The notes beneath the pieces are model-generated. The model worked only from the letters and a program-made list of their open reading frames with translations. It did not search any database and had not been told where the DNA came from. This document shows positions 6,530-14,666 of a stretch of 15,371 nucleotides of DNA, in pieces. Both the position numbers and the translations under genes were made by a program. This stretch comes from JAWOGN01 sp046496815 (GTDB lineage Bacteria; Desulfobacterota; DSM-4660; Desulfatiglandales; Desulfatiglandaceae). The DNA is taken from positions 1 to 15,371 of the forward strand of contig JAWOGN010000335.1 in NCBI GenBank assembly GCA_046496815.1, read 5' to 3'. How positions within the stretch are numbered: the stretch's first letter is position 1; each line of letters begins with the position of its first letter.

Positions 6530-6937
6530 ATGAAGCCGACGCCCTTTCAGCCGGAGACCGATATCGCTCCCACCCCGTTTGAAAGGCGGCATTGCGAAAT
6601 GGCCGCCTCTTTGAAGGATGCCGGTCTGGAGTGGACCCCCCATGTGGGGTGCTTCGTCTGGGATAGGGACAGACACATTGGAGTAAATTCCCCCTTTCCT
6701 GAGAGGATCTATTTCATCTTGAACCTAGGCCATTTCGTTAGACTCCTCGGTTCGGTGGAAGATGTACGGAAGAAACTAATTTGGTTGCCTACCTGGCACC
6801 AAGCTAGGACCCTTTGTTGGTCCATGGGTGTGAAGGACGAGGAGGTCTTTCAGACATTCATCACAGAAAAACCTCGCCCCGGCGATGAGTTGATAACGCT
6901 CTACAGGATGTTGCTCGAAGCGCTGCAGGAAGCATAA
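6530..6937 (+). CDS. Conserved hypothetical protein (135 aa)
   Basis: A soluble protein of about 135 residues with no motif I can assign to a named fold. Marked features are 'FERRHCEMAASLKDAGLEWT', 'PHVGCFVWDRDRHI', 'PFPERIYFILNLGHFVRLL', 'KKLIWLPTWHQARTLC' and an acidic C-terminus. The Trp/His/Cys-rich, evenly conserved-looking text suggests a real protein family; I recall similar hypothetical proteins from sulfate-reducing relatives but no function. The start is uncertain: the ATG at 6530 is preceded directly by GGTTGGA, while a TTG at 6518 has no ribosome-binding site. It lies between the small two-Cys gene and the PNPOx-like gene (gap of six bases to the latter), so co-transcription with that pair is likely. 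Confidence 0.75.
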   Translation: MKPTPFQPETDIAPTPFERRHCEMAASLKDAGLEWTPHVGCFVWDRDRHIGVNSPFPERIYFILNLGHFVRLLGSVEDVRKKLIWLPTWHQARTLCWSMGVKDEEVFQTFITEKPRPGDELITLYRMLLEALQEA

Positions 6938-6943
6938 AACCTT

Positions 6944-7438
6944 ATGGAACCCTTGAACCCATCCATGCAAGAAGCCCCCGAACTGAAAAGCCGGTTGGAA
7001 TCATTGCTACGCACCCAGCAACTGGGCGTGCTTTCGACCCAGAATAAAGGCCGACCCTATGCCAGCCTGGTCGCGTTTGCAGCCACGGCAGATTCGAAGT
7101 ATCTTTTTTTTGCAACCACCCGATCCTCAAGAAAATATGCCAATATTGAGTCTGATTCGAGGATCGCCATGCTGATTGACAATCGCACCAACCAGATGGT
7201 TGATTTTCACAGCGCCATGGCCGTCACCGCAACCGGAAAGGCGGAGGAAGTGGCAAAAAGTGAGCGCACCCCCCACGTGGATCTGTTTTTAGGAAAGCAC
7301 CCTCACTTGAAGGATTTCGTGATGGCGCCTTCCTGCGCGCTGTTCAGAATAAGAATTGATACCTATTACCTGGCACACCGGTTTCAAAAAGTGCTGGAGT
7401 TTCATCTGAAAAATGAGCCTGATCCTTCCGATCTCTGA
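6944..7438 (+). CDS. PNPOx-like FMN-binding split-barrel protein
   Basis: The 164-residue protein fits the pyridoxamine 5'-phosphate oxidase-like flavin-binding family. The pattern is 'LGVLSTQNKGRPYASLVAFA' (about 28-47), 'KYLFFATTRSSRKYANIESD' (52-71), 'RIAMLIDNRTNQMVDF' (73-88) and 'AVTATGKAEEV' (93-103). That is the usual strand order of the split barrel, with Arg/Ser/Lys residues that often touch FMN phosphate. Such proteins are commonly flavin reductases or haem-utilisation or F420-type relatives; true PdxH activity is unlikely because the full PdxH motifs are absent. It follows the hypothetical gene by six bases, and its last 26 bases overlap the start of the PEP-utilising enzyme gene, which implies translational coupling. 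The ribosome-binding site is weak (AGGAAG about 13 bases upstream). Confidence 0.85.
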   Translation: MEPLNPSMQEAPELKSRLESLLRTQQLGVLSTQNKGRPYASLVAFAATADSKYLFFATTRSSRKYANIESDSRIAMLIDNRTNQMVDFHSAMAVTATGKAEEVAKSERTPHVDLFLGKHPHLKDFVMAPSCALFRIRIDTYYLAHRFQKVLEFHLKNEPDPSDL

Positions 7439-9584
7439 TATCCGGCCCGAAGATCGAAACGACGTCGGAGGAAAAGCCTTTGCTCTCTCCAGGATGGCCG
7501 GGGAGGGCTTCAATGTGCCGAAAGCCGTCAGCATCGGTGCGGCGGCGTACCTTCAGTTTGTCCAAGCATCCGGAATCAAGGAAAGAATCTCGCTGGAGTT
7601 AAACCGCAAGGACTTCAGTGACATGCGCTGGGAGGAATTGTGGGATGCCGCATTGCGCATACGCAGCATGTTTATCAATACCCCCCTTCCCTCCGAGTTG
7701 AATCGGATTCTCAGTGAGATCATCGAGGATTTTTTCTCGACCACGCCGGTCGTAGTGAGGTCTTCGGCCCCGGGCGAGGATTCGGCAAAAGCGAGCTTCG
7801 CAGGTCTCCATGAGTCTTACGTGAACGTGTCCGGCACCGAGTCCATTCTGGACCACGTCCGGAAGGTCTGGGCGTCCTTGTGGTCCGATGCGGCGCTGCT
7901 CTACCGACGGGAACTTGGGCTGGACATCGAAAAGAGCGCCATGGCTGTTTTGGTCCAAGAGATGGTGGCTGGTGAGCGATCCGGCGTCGCCTTCGGGCGC
8001 AACCCCAATAATGAAACCCAGGCGGTGATCGAGAGTGTCTTTGGTCTTAACCAGGGGTTGGTCGATGGAACCGTGGAACCGGATCGATGGATTCTGGAAA
8101 GATCCGAGGGCCGAATCATCGAATACCGGGCCGCAAAAAAAAGACAGGCTGTTTTACCCTCGGAAGATGGAATACGGCTTGCGCCTGTGGAACCCCACAC
8201 GCAGAATGTCCCGCCGTTGAGTGAGACAGAGGTATTGAAAGTCTTCACGCTGGTCCGACAAGCGGAAGATCTTTTTAAAGCCCCCCAAGATGTTGAATGG
8301 ACCATTAAGGGGGAGGTACTCTTTGCGCTGCAGTCTCGTCCCATAACAACGCTTTCCGCGGGCGAAACGGAGGATAAAAGACCCTGGTATTTGAGCCTTC
8401 GAAGAAGTTTTGAGAATTTAAAAGCCTTGCGGAAAACGATTCAGGAAGAACTCATACCAGCCATGATCGAGCAAGGTGAGAAGCTTGCCGACATCCATGT
8501 AGAGGAATTCTCCGATCTTGAGCTTGCCGATGAGATCGTTCGCCGAAAGCAAATATTCGATGAATGGGTGAGTACGTATTGGCGGGAATTCATTCCCTTT
8601 GCTCATGGCGCCAGGCTTTTCGGCCAGGTGTATAACGATACGATGCGGCCTGAGGATCCCTATGAATTCATGGATCTGCTGGTTTCGACAGAAATGGCGA
8701 GCATCGATCGGAACCGAAGGCTCGAGGAAATGGCGGCATGGGTCAGAGAAAACCCTCAATTGAAAGAACAGCTGAGACACGCCGAAAAACCTGACCTTTC
8801 AGAGATGTTTCATAAAAAACTGGATGCCTTCATCGATAAGTTCGGGGACCTGGCATGCGGCACGTCTCAGTGCCTGCAGGGGCGTGAACCGGTTATCCAA
8901 ATTATTCTCGAAATGGCTGCACGCCCGGCACGGGAGAAAAAGAAAAAAACCAGGGATGTCGGGGCACTGAAAGAGAATTTCCTTACTCGATTCAGCGGCG
9001 AAAAAAAGAAGGAAGCCGAGGAATTACTGGATTTGGCCAGAACCAGCTACCAGCTCCGTGACGATGATAATATCTATCTCGGCCGGATCGAGGGCCAATT
9101 TCTTGCCGCCATCGATGCGGCAAAGCAGCGGATTGAGAACACCCGGGGTATTGCGCTGAATCGCACAAATCACGAGGAATATGTGAAAGCCCTTAGAAAT
9201 CCAGGGTATGTTCCGAAAAAAACCGAATCCGCTGAAAAGAAACCGGGTGACTTCAAATTGAAAGCCCGGCAGCTCCTGGGGCAACCTGCGGGGCCGGGAA
9301 TCAGTAAAGGAAAAGCCCGCGTCATCAAAGATCCGTCTGATCTGCGCCGATTCAAAGCCGGGGAGATCTTGGTTTGTGATGCGGTGGATCCCAATATGAC
9401 GTTCGTGGTCCCGTTGTCGGAAGGGATTGTCGAAAGACGAGGAGGGATGCTTATCCACGGTGCCATCATCGCCAGGGAGTACGGTCTTCCCTGCGTTACC
9501 GGAGTCCCGGAAGCAACCCGGCTCATCAACACCGGCGATTCAATTACAGTGGATGGATTTCTTGGAATTGTCATTATCGACTGA
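7413..9584 (+). CDS. PEP-utilising phosphotransferase (PEP-synthase / rifampicin-phosphotransferase-like)
   Basis: 723 residues in three parts. The ATP-grasp PEP/pyruvate-binding domain (about 1-315) shows 'DVGGKAFALSRM' (K21), 'VVVRSSAPGEDSAKASFAGL' (112-131), 'GERSGVAFGRNP', 'QDVEWTIKGEVLFALQSRP'. A helical middle region (about 320-610) is charged and unlike PEP synthase. The swivelling phosphohistidine domain (about 620-723) has 'GQPAGPGISKGKARVI' and 'RRGGMLIHGAIIAREYGLPC', with the likely catalytic His at 682. The C-terminal PEP-binding TIM barrel of true PEP synthase and PPDK is absent. The layout is that of rifampicin phosphotransferases and relatives, which move the beta-phosphate of ATP via His to a small hydroxylated substrate. 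The substrate here is unknown; residues 390-415 ('FIPFAHGARLFGQVYND') may belong to its pocket. The start overlaps the PNPOx-like gene by 26 bases. Confidence 0.87.
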   Translation: MSLILPISDIRPEDRNDVGGKAFALSRMAGEGFNVPKAVSIGAAAYLQFVQASGIKERISLELNRKDFSDMRWEELWDAALRIRSMFINTPLPSELNRILSEIIEDFFSTTPVVVRSSAPGEDSAKASFAGLHESYVNVSGTESILDHVRKVWASLWSDAALLYRRELGLDIEKSAMAVLVQEMVAGERSGVAFGRNPNNETQAVIESVFGLNQGLVDGTVEPDRWILERSEGRIIEYRAAKKRQAVLPSEDGIRLAPVEPHTQNVPPLSETEVLKVFTLVRQAEDLFKAPQDVEWTIKGEVLFALQSRPITTLSAGETEDKRPWYLSLRRSFENLKALRKTIQEELIPAMIEQGEKLADIHVEEFSDLELADEIVRRKQIFDEWVSTYWREFIPFAHGARLFGQVYNDTMRPEDPYEFMDLLVSTEMASIDRNRRLEEMAAWVRENPQLKEQLRHAEKPDLSEMFHKKLDAFIDKFGDLACGTSQCLQGREPVIQIILEMAARPAREKKKKTRDVGALKENFLTRFSGEKKKEAEELLDLARTSYQLRDDDNIYLGRIEGQFLAAIDAAKQRIENTRGIALNRTNHEEYVKALRNPGYVPKKTESAEKKPGDFKLKARQLLGQPAGPGISKGKARVIKDPSDLRRFKAGEILVCDAVDPNMTFVVPLSEGIVERRGGMLIHGAIIAREYGLPCVTGVPEATRLINTGDSITVDGFLGIVIID

Positions 9585-9619
9585 ATCTTATCGATTTCAT
9601 GAGGGCTTGATTGACCCAC

Positions 9620-11287
9620 TCAGGTTAACAGTTTTTCCGGAGTAACCCTTTCCCCTGACAAAAGAACGCCCTTCACCCTTTTGAAGGTGGTATCGTCTTT
9701 CAGCCGTTCATTCTTTGAACGTTTTTTCAGCGTGGCCAAGGGGAGCTTCATCCGCAGATTTTTTCTGAATCCCTCGGCATGCCTGGAAAGGAACGCCCAA
9801 TACAACCGAGAAATGGGGCAGTTTTTATTGGGATCAAAAGCACACGATCCACAGTAGTCGCTCATTTTCTGAATGTAGGGCGTTCCGGAAACGTAGGGCT
9901 TAGTCGTCATCAGATCGCCGAGCGCATAGGTTCCCATGCCCAGCACGTTGGGCTCCACGACCCAGTCGTAGGCATCGGTGTATGCCACCCAAAACCAGTC
10001 GGTAAGCTCGCGAGGCGAGACATCGAGAAGTGTGGCCAAATTTGCCAGTATCATCAACCGGGTAATGTGATGGCTGTACCCCTCCTCCCAAACCGAGGAG
10101 ACCACCTGGTCAAGGCAATAAAAGCCCGATGTTTCTCCCCAAAATGCGGGCGGAAGGGGGTTTTTGTTTTCAAGATAGGAAGGGGCGGCACCGCCGTCCG
10201 GGTCGTTTTCAAAGCGATGGATTTTCCAAACGTGCCCTTTCCACCGCTGATAGCCGCCGTCTCCGGGTGTCTCTTTTCCGGGAGGACGACCGTGAGGTAG
10301 ATCCCTAAACCCATCCGTCGCCACATGGACATGGTGGACAAACTCTCGCCAACCGATGACCTGTCTGATAAATCCCTCTTTGCTCGCCAAAGGTAGATCC
10401 ATGGTGACCGTATCTTGCACACATCTGTAGGGTAGCAACCGATGGAGGTTGATGAGCGCTGAAATCCGTGTATGAAACAGCCCCCTTGAATGCTTTGACA
10501 TGGCATCTTCATAAGGGCCGAAATTGGGCAGACATTCCTTCTTCGCCCACTGCCAGAGTGTTTGGGCGTCTTCCCGTGTACACGGCAGTCTGTCTAGATT
10601 TAAACGGCCCGGATGATGAGAAAAATCGTCACGGATAAGCCTTCCCACCTCTTCCTTGATGGCGTTGGACGGGAAGGACGGCACCCTTGGGGCCGGCGGG
10701 GTCCCTTTCCAGGCGAGCCTGTTGTCTGCATCGTGGCTGAACTTACCGCCATCCGGTTTTCTTCCAACCATCAAAATTCCCGTTTTGCGTCGGATCTCCC
10801 GGTAAAAAGCATCCATTTTCCATGGGGGAGACTGTTTTTCGCCCTTCTCAAAATCGGTCGATGAAGTCACCCACCCCTCGTGCGGCACCAATTCGATTCC
10901 TCCCGACTTCACCAGCGGCTGCAGGTCAACGCGTAATTCTCGCTCCGCCGGGGTCATCATTCGCAACGAACCCAGTTCCGCAATGATGGGCGCTAAGGCC
11001 GTCGCGTAGGGAGTGTCTGTGACCACATGACGTACCGCGATACCTTTTGATGCCTGTTCGAGGGCAAAGTGGCGAAGATTTGAGATGACCATGGCCAGCT
11101 TCTGCTGATGGTAAGGCCTCCTGGCGGCTTTCCAGGCATTCTCAATCAGGACAATACCCAGCGATTTCGGATCCTCTCTCGACAGCGGGCCTATGGCATC
11201 TGAAAGTTGATCGTAGGGGACAAAAAGCCAACGCCGATTTTTGGTATCGGGTTGGAGTTTTGTGAGTCTCTCTTTAAAAATGCTCAT
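9620..11287 (-). CDS. FeS-containing photolyase-related protein (FeS-BCP / PhrB type, DPRP family)
   Basis: The 555-residue protein is of the deoxyribodipyrimidine-photolyase-related (FeS-BCP, PhrB/CryB) group. These flavoproteins carry FAD and a [4Fe-4S] cluster; characterised members repair (6-4) photoproducts with light or act as photoreceptors. The N-terminus 'RRWLFVPYDQLSDAIGPL' matches the family's Rossmann-like opening. Cluster ligands are visible: C391 in 'GFYCLDQVV', then C479, C482 and C490 in 'DYCGSCAFDPNKNC'. The 88-residue gap between the first two equals that in Agrobacterium PhrB (C350 to C438); the last gap is shorter. FAD-domain text such as 'WREFVHHVH' and 'YSHHITRLMILANLATLLDV' is intact. 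It lies 34 bases downstream of the methyltransferase gene, almost surely in one operon. No good Shine-Dalgarno precedes the ATG. Confidence 0.92.
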   Translation of the reverse strand: MSIFKERLTKLQPDTKNRRWLFVPYDQLSDAIGPLSREDPKSLGIVLIENAWKAARRPYHQQKLAMVISNLRHFALEQASKGIAVRHVVTDTPYATALAPIIAELGSLRMMTPAERELRVDLQPLVKSGGIELVPHEGWVTSSTDFEKGEKQSPPWKMDAFYREIRRKTGILMVGRKPDGGKFSHDADNRLAWKGTPPAPRVPSFPSNAIKEEVGRLIRDDFSHHPGRLNLDRLPCTREDAQTLWQWAKKECLPNFGPYEDAMSKHSRGLFHTRISALINLHRLLPYRCVQDTVTMDLPLASKEGFIRQVIGWREFVHHVHVATDGFRDLPHGRPPGKETPGDGGYQRWKGHVWKIHRFENDPDGGAAPSYLENKNPLPPAFWGETSGFYCLDQVVSSVWEEGYSHHITRLMILANLATLLDVSPRELTDWFWVAYTDAYDWVVEPNVLGMGTYALGDLMTTKPYVSGTPYIQKMSDYCGSCAFDPNKNCPISRLYWAFLSRHAEGFRKNLRMKLPLATLKKRSKNERLKDDTTFKRVKGVLLSGERVTPEKLLT

Positions 11288-11321
11288 GGGGAATGCTTCG
11301 TATCCGGATTATAAATCTTGC

Positions 11322-12386
11322 CTATTTATCAACGATCCCCTCGCGGAGCGACTTGGGGCTGTGAACGGGAATCGGCATGCAATTGTTTTTTTCCGGGTTG
11401 TACATGAGACGGTAGGAACCGCTGCAACCGACCCCATTTCGCATACAATCCCAACCTCTCACATAATATGGGCAAGCATCGTTGAAGCAAACATACATAT
11501 GATCGTTATCCCAAGTCTGGGAAAAAGGGTTCTCCGGCACCGCCCACTTGCTCAATTTTTCTCCACAATAGGGACACAGAAGCGTGTGTTGAATCCGCCT
11601 TTTTCTCTCCTCCAGATCCGCTTTTTTCAGTCTTTCACCGTATGAAATATGAATGGATGGTCTGGCTTCCCGGGAAATGTCTTTTCCGATCTTATCGGCA
11701 TATACGGCATAAATCGGATCACTGGGAATATTCAAGTGAGCATATTTGTCATCCCCCGGCCTGGGCTTACCTTTGGATACGAACACGCGGGGTTTTTCAA
11801 AAATACCGGTACGATCGAAAAACTCCTCGACCAATATCACGCGGCCTTCTTCATCGGCGTCTTTCCATACTTTGACAGCCTTTTGGGGGAACATGCGGTT
11901 GGAGAATGTGACGAGAAATAAACCGCCCGGTCTCAGTATTCTTCCCACTTCAAGAAACACATCCACGGGTTTCGTCATATAATCCACGGATATGGTGTTG
12001 ATGACGGCATCAAACCTGTTATCGGGGAAAGGAAGTGAAGTGTTTTCATTGAGATCATGAATCACAAAATCCGTCAGATCTTTATTACGGAAAATCTCAT
12101 TCTCGTTGAGACCCAGACCGATGGCTTCCGAGGGATGAACGGTCTCGGGAATGTGAGAATCCCAGCCCGCCATGAGATCCAAGATGACCGGATTTTCTTC
12201 CGTAATCAGCGTCCCAATGATCTGTTCCACGGTTTTTGTAGCAACCGCGTCGATGTGATTGACGAATCGATCCGTCGCGTAAAATAGCTTGTCATTCGTT
12301 TCATCCAGCCTTGAGAATGCATCTTTCAAATCCATCGGACTGAGTTGCCAATGAGCATGGCCGCACGTCGTTATCGGTGTTTCCAT
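11322..12386 (-). CDS. Class I SAM methyltransferase fused to an ogr/Delta-like zinc-ribbon module
   Basis: I start this at ATG 12386 (354 residues): GGAGG lies eight bases upstream, while the open frame further upstream to 12482 has no start signal. The N-terminal 230 residues are a Rossmann methyltransferase: motif I 'VILDLMAGWDSHIP' (about 67-80), the acidic end of strand 2 near 'GLGLNENEI', 'LPFPDNRFDAVINTISVDYM' (118-137), 'VGRILRPGGLFLVTFSNRMF' (147-166). That part ends at 'DPIYAVYADK', as related methyltransferases do. After a charged linker comes a separate Cys-rich module: C271/C274 in 'CPYCGEKL', C300/C305 in 'YVCFNDACPYYVRGWDCM', plus C314 and C321. It resembles stand-alone ogr/Delta-like zinc fingers of deltaproteobacteria. 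The substrate is unknown. The photolyase gene follows in the same operon. Confidence 0.88.
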   Translation of the reverse strand: METPITTCGHAHWQLSPMDLKDAFSRLDETNDKLFYATDRFVNHIDAVATKTVEQIIGTLITEENPVILDLMAGWDSHIPETVHPSEAIGLGLNENEIFRNKDLTDFVIHDLNENTSLPFPDNRFDAVINTISVDYMTKPVDVFLEVGRILRPGGLFLVTFSNRMFPQKAVKVWKDADEEGRVILVEEFFDRTGIFEKPRVFVSKGKPRPGDDKYAHLNIPSDPIYAVYADKIGKDISREARPSIHISYGERLKKADLEERKRRIQHTLLCPYCGEKLSKWAVPENPFSQTWDNDHMYVCFNDACPYYVRGWDCMRNGVGCSGSYRLMYNPEKNNCMPIPVHSPKSLREGIVDK

Positions 12387-12492
12387 TACCAGAACCTCCA
12401 TTAACAAAACCGGATCGCACACGCATTTGCAACCCGGATCATCGCCCCACAATTTGGTCGGGTTAGATTCTACGTCAAACAATTTGATTTTA

Positions 12493-12520
12493 AATTTAAA
12501 CAGCGAAGCATCGGTGTCAA
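12493..12520 (-). promoter_or_regulatory. Candidate promoter of the methyltransferase/photolyase operon
   Basis: On the minus strand TTGACA (12515-12520, full consensus) precedes TAAATT (12493-12498, four of six) with a 16-base spacer. It would leave a leader of about 100 bases before the chosen ATG at 12386. The leader shows no obvious riboswitch or attenuator. The -10 is weak, so an activator may be needed. Confidence 0.45.
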
Positions 12521-12604
12521 GAAACCGGCGTCAATGAATGAAACAACAACCGGCCGGAAGATCTATTGAAATCCGGGCTCGTTACATGATTTTGAATAAA
12601 GCAT

Positions 12605-12740
12605 TGATGAACTCGTAAAACGTCGGGAATCACCCTTTTTGGTCATTCCGGTGAATACCGGAATCCAGTCTTTTCAATCGCCTAGGAAGGTCCCGGACCC
12701 CATTTTTCAACGGGGTGACAACTTCTAACGAAGTCGTTTT
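12605..12740. repeat. Composite palindromic dispersed repeat (MITE/REP-like)
   Basis: An outer pair of diverged inverted arms (GAACTCGTAAAACGTCG at 12609-12625 against the complement of 12719-12735) encloses two hairpins: ATTCCGGT-GAAT-ACCGGAAT at 12645-12664 and ACCCC...GGGGT at 12697-12716. The 'GTCATTCCGG...CCGGAATCCAGTC' core resembles a widespread proteobacterial intergenic repeat known to me from delta- and other Proteobacteria. It has no coding capacity and no target duplication that I can identify. Confidence 0.65.
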
Positions 12741-12771
12741 ATCCGTATGTTACAAAAGTTCGAAGTTCCAT

Positions 12772-12797
12772 TGTGATGCCGGACTCGATCCGGCCTC
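12772..12797. repeat. Short REP-like palindrome
   Basis: GTGATGCCGGACTCGATCCGG, followed by CCTCC, contains the inverted arms GCCGG/CCGGC around ACTCGAT. It resembles another common dispersed element ('ATGCCGGACTTGATCCGGCATCC'), here with one arm partly lost. No U-run follows, so it is not a terminator. Confidence 0.5.
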
Positions 12798-13060
12798 CGG
12801 TACGCTCACCGTAACTTATCGAGTCGATACAAAGCGCTCTTGAAAAATAATCCCATGGTTATTAAGATCGAATAGACGCTGAACCGAAAGCGCCATTCCC
12901 GAAGAGAGGGGCATACGATTTTACTAACATAACGTACTTTTAACAAGATTCTCTCCCTAAAATAGGGACGTAAAAAGAAGTTTCGTCGCTTTTCGTTCCG
13001 GCTCCATTTACCCTGTGAATGGGGTATCCGCACGTTTTATTGCCGAAGGAGGTTCTTCCC

Positions 13061-14608
13061 ATGCGATCACAGCCGGTTTTGGTTACGGGTGCCACGGGGT
13101 ACGTGGGCGGACGACTGGTACCCAAATTGTTGAAAGGCGGCCATCGAATCAGGGTCATGGGTCGCTCCCTGTCCAAACTTCAATGTCGACCCTGGGCGAC
13201 CGATCCGAGCGTAGAAATGGCTGAGGCCGATGTCATGAATCTCGATTCACTGAAGAAAGCGTCCGAGGGCTGCCGGGCGGTTTTCTATCTTGTCCATTCC
13301 ATGAATCCCGGCACCAAGAATTTTGCCGAAGCTGATCGCAACGCCGCCCGAAACATGGCCGCCGCCGCCGATGCCGCCGGTGTTAAACGGATCATTTATC
13401 TGGGAGGATTGGGCACCGATAAATCCGCCATGAGTGAACACCTGCGGTCCCGAGCCGAGGTTGCACATATTTTACAAACCGGCGCCGTCCCCACAACGTT
13501 CCTCCGTGCGGCCGTGATATTGGGGTCCGGCAGTGCGTCGTTTGAACTCTTACGGTACCTCGTGGAGCGTCTGCCTATTATGACAACCCCGAGATGGGTT
13601 CAAACCCCCTGCCAGCCCATTGCCATCCGGAATGTTCTCGATTATTTGGCAGGTTGCCTGGAGCATGAAGAGACCACCGGTCAAACTTATGATATTGGGG
13701 GGCCGGACGTCCTGACCTATCAGCGTCTCATGGAGATCTATGCTGAGGAAGCAAACCTACCGAGACGTTGGATCATACCCGTGCCGGTACTGACGCCCCG
13801 GCTGAGCTCTTATTGGCTTCATTTGGTTACACCCATTCCCACGTCGCTGGCCAGACCGCTTGTGGAGGGATTGCGGACCCCTGTAATTTGTCAGGATCAT
13901 CGCATTCGATCCATAATCCCGCAAGATCTCCTAACCTGTCGACAGGCGATTCGTTTCGCGCTGGAAAACACTTATCAGCATCATGTCGACACGTGCTGGT
14001 TTGATGCCGGTCATCTTCCAACGCCGGAATGGGTTCAATGCGGCGACGCACCCTACGCGGGGGGAACCATCCTTGAATGTGGGTATCGAGTCGTCTTGAA
14101 AGCATCCGCCGAGGAGGTCTGGAAGCCGATCAAACGGATCGGGGGAACAACGGGATGGTATTTTGCAGATACATTATGGGCACTTCGTGGGGCCGCGGAC
14201 CGATTGATAGGAGGAATAGGGCTTCGGCGGGGGCGACGGGATCCTGTTGAGCTCTATCCGGGGGATGCCCTTGATTTCTGGCGTGTGCTGGAAGTGGAGG
14301 AACCGTATCGGTTACAGTTATTGGCTGAAATGAAAACGCCGGGAGACGCTATTCTTGAATTTCGAATTCAACCCTTGGGCGACGGCCGGACGGAATTGCA
14401 GCAACTCTCGCGGTTCTTACCCAAAGGTCTTTTTGGACTCATCTACTGGTACATTCTCTATCCCTTCCATCAATGGGTCTTTAAAGGGATGTTACGGGGA
14501 ATCGAGGAAACGGTGGGGAAACCGATTTTGACCGGACCGGATCGGTTTGCACCCGGGCGGGCGCATACATGCGCAGTTGATCCCGAAAGATGGTCAAGCA
14601 AGTCGTAA
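13061..14608 (+). CDS. SDR-family NAD(P)-binding oxidoreductase with C-terminal DUF2867 domain
   Basis: I start at ATG 13061 (515 residues): GGAGG lies eight bases upstream, and the Rossmann motif 'VLVTGATGYVGGRL' (residues 6-19) begins at once; an open extension to 13019 lacks both. Residues 1-290 form an atypical/extended SDR (NmrA-like) domain with 'ADVMNLDSLKKASEGCRAVF', 'VFYLVHSM' and 'IIYLGGLG'. The classical YxxxK pair is not evident, so catalysis may be non-standard. Residues 330-500 form DUF2867, marked by 'TTGWYFADTLWALRGAADRL', 'GLRRGRRDPVELYPGDALDF' and 'FLPKGLFGLIYWYILYPFHQ'. Such fusions are frequent in light- or stress-responsive clusters with photolyases and methyltransferases, matching the divergent operon here. 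The substrate is unknown. Confidence 0.9.
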   Translation: MRSQPVLVTGATGYVGGRLVPKLLKGGHRIRVMGRSLSKLQCRPWATDPSVEMAEADVMNLDSLKKASEGCRAVFYLVHSMNPGTKNFAEADRNAARNMAAAADAAGVKRIIYLGGLGTDKSAMSEHLRSRAEVAHILQTGAVPTTFLRAAVILGSGSASFELLRYLVERLPIMTTPRWVQTPCQPIAIRNVLDYLAGCLEHEETTGQTYDIGGPDVLTYQRLMEIYAEEANLPRRWIIPVPVLTPRLSSYWLHLVTPIPTSLARPLVEGLRTPVICQDHRIRSIIPQDLLTCRQAIRFALENTYQHHVDTCWFDAGHLPTPEWVQCGDAPYAGGTILECGYRVVLKASAEEVWKPIKRIGGTTGWYFADTLWALRGAADRLIGGIGLRRGRRDPVELYPGDALDFWRVLEVEEPYRLQLLAEMKTPGDAILEFRIQPLGDGRTELQQLSRFLPKGLFGLIYWYILYPFHQWVFKGMLRGIEETVGKPILTGPDRFAPGRAHTCAVDPERWSSKS

Positions 14609-14666
14609 ACCCTTTCGTGTTTCTATTTTATTTCACCGCTTGACATCGGCGGGAGCGGCAAAGGGA

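Larger units (their letters stand above)
12387..13060. other. Repeat-bearing divergent intergenic region
   Basis: About 670 bases between the divergent methyltransferase and SDR genes. It holds the methyltransferase promoter (12493-12520), a composite palindromic repeat (12605-12740), a second short palindrome (12778-12794) and a small perfect hairpin, TCCCTA-AAA-TAGGGA, at about 12954-12968. A 75-codon minus-strand frame (12806-13033) has no recognisable content or ribosome-binding site. I see no gene and no clear promoter for the SDR gene. Confidence 0.65.

Noticed and set aside
7413..9584. Calling the large enzyme a true PEP synthase (ppsA) or PPDK
   Set aside because: The C-terminal PEP-binding barrel is missing; the protein stops after the phosphohistidine domain.
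9585..9619. Bidirectional terminator between the convergent PEP-enzyme and photolyase genes
   Set aside because: Only a weak TGAG...CTCA pairing and no T-run in the gap; not enough to call.
9779..10300. 173-codon plus-strand frame
   Set aside because: Antisense shadow of the photolyase-related gene, whose Fe-S motifs establish the real strand.
12806..13033. 75-codon minus-strand frame in the intergenic region
   Set aside because: Low-information basic sequence, no ribosome-binding site, and overlaps the SDR gene's leader.
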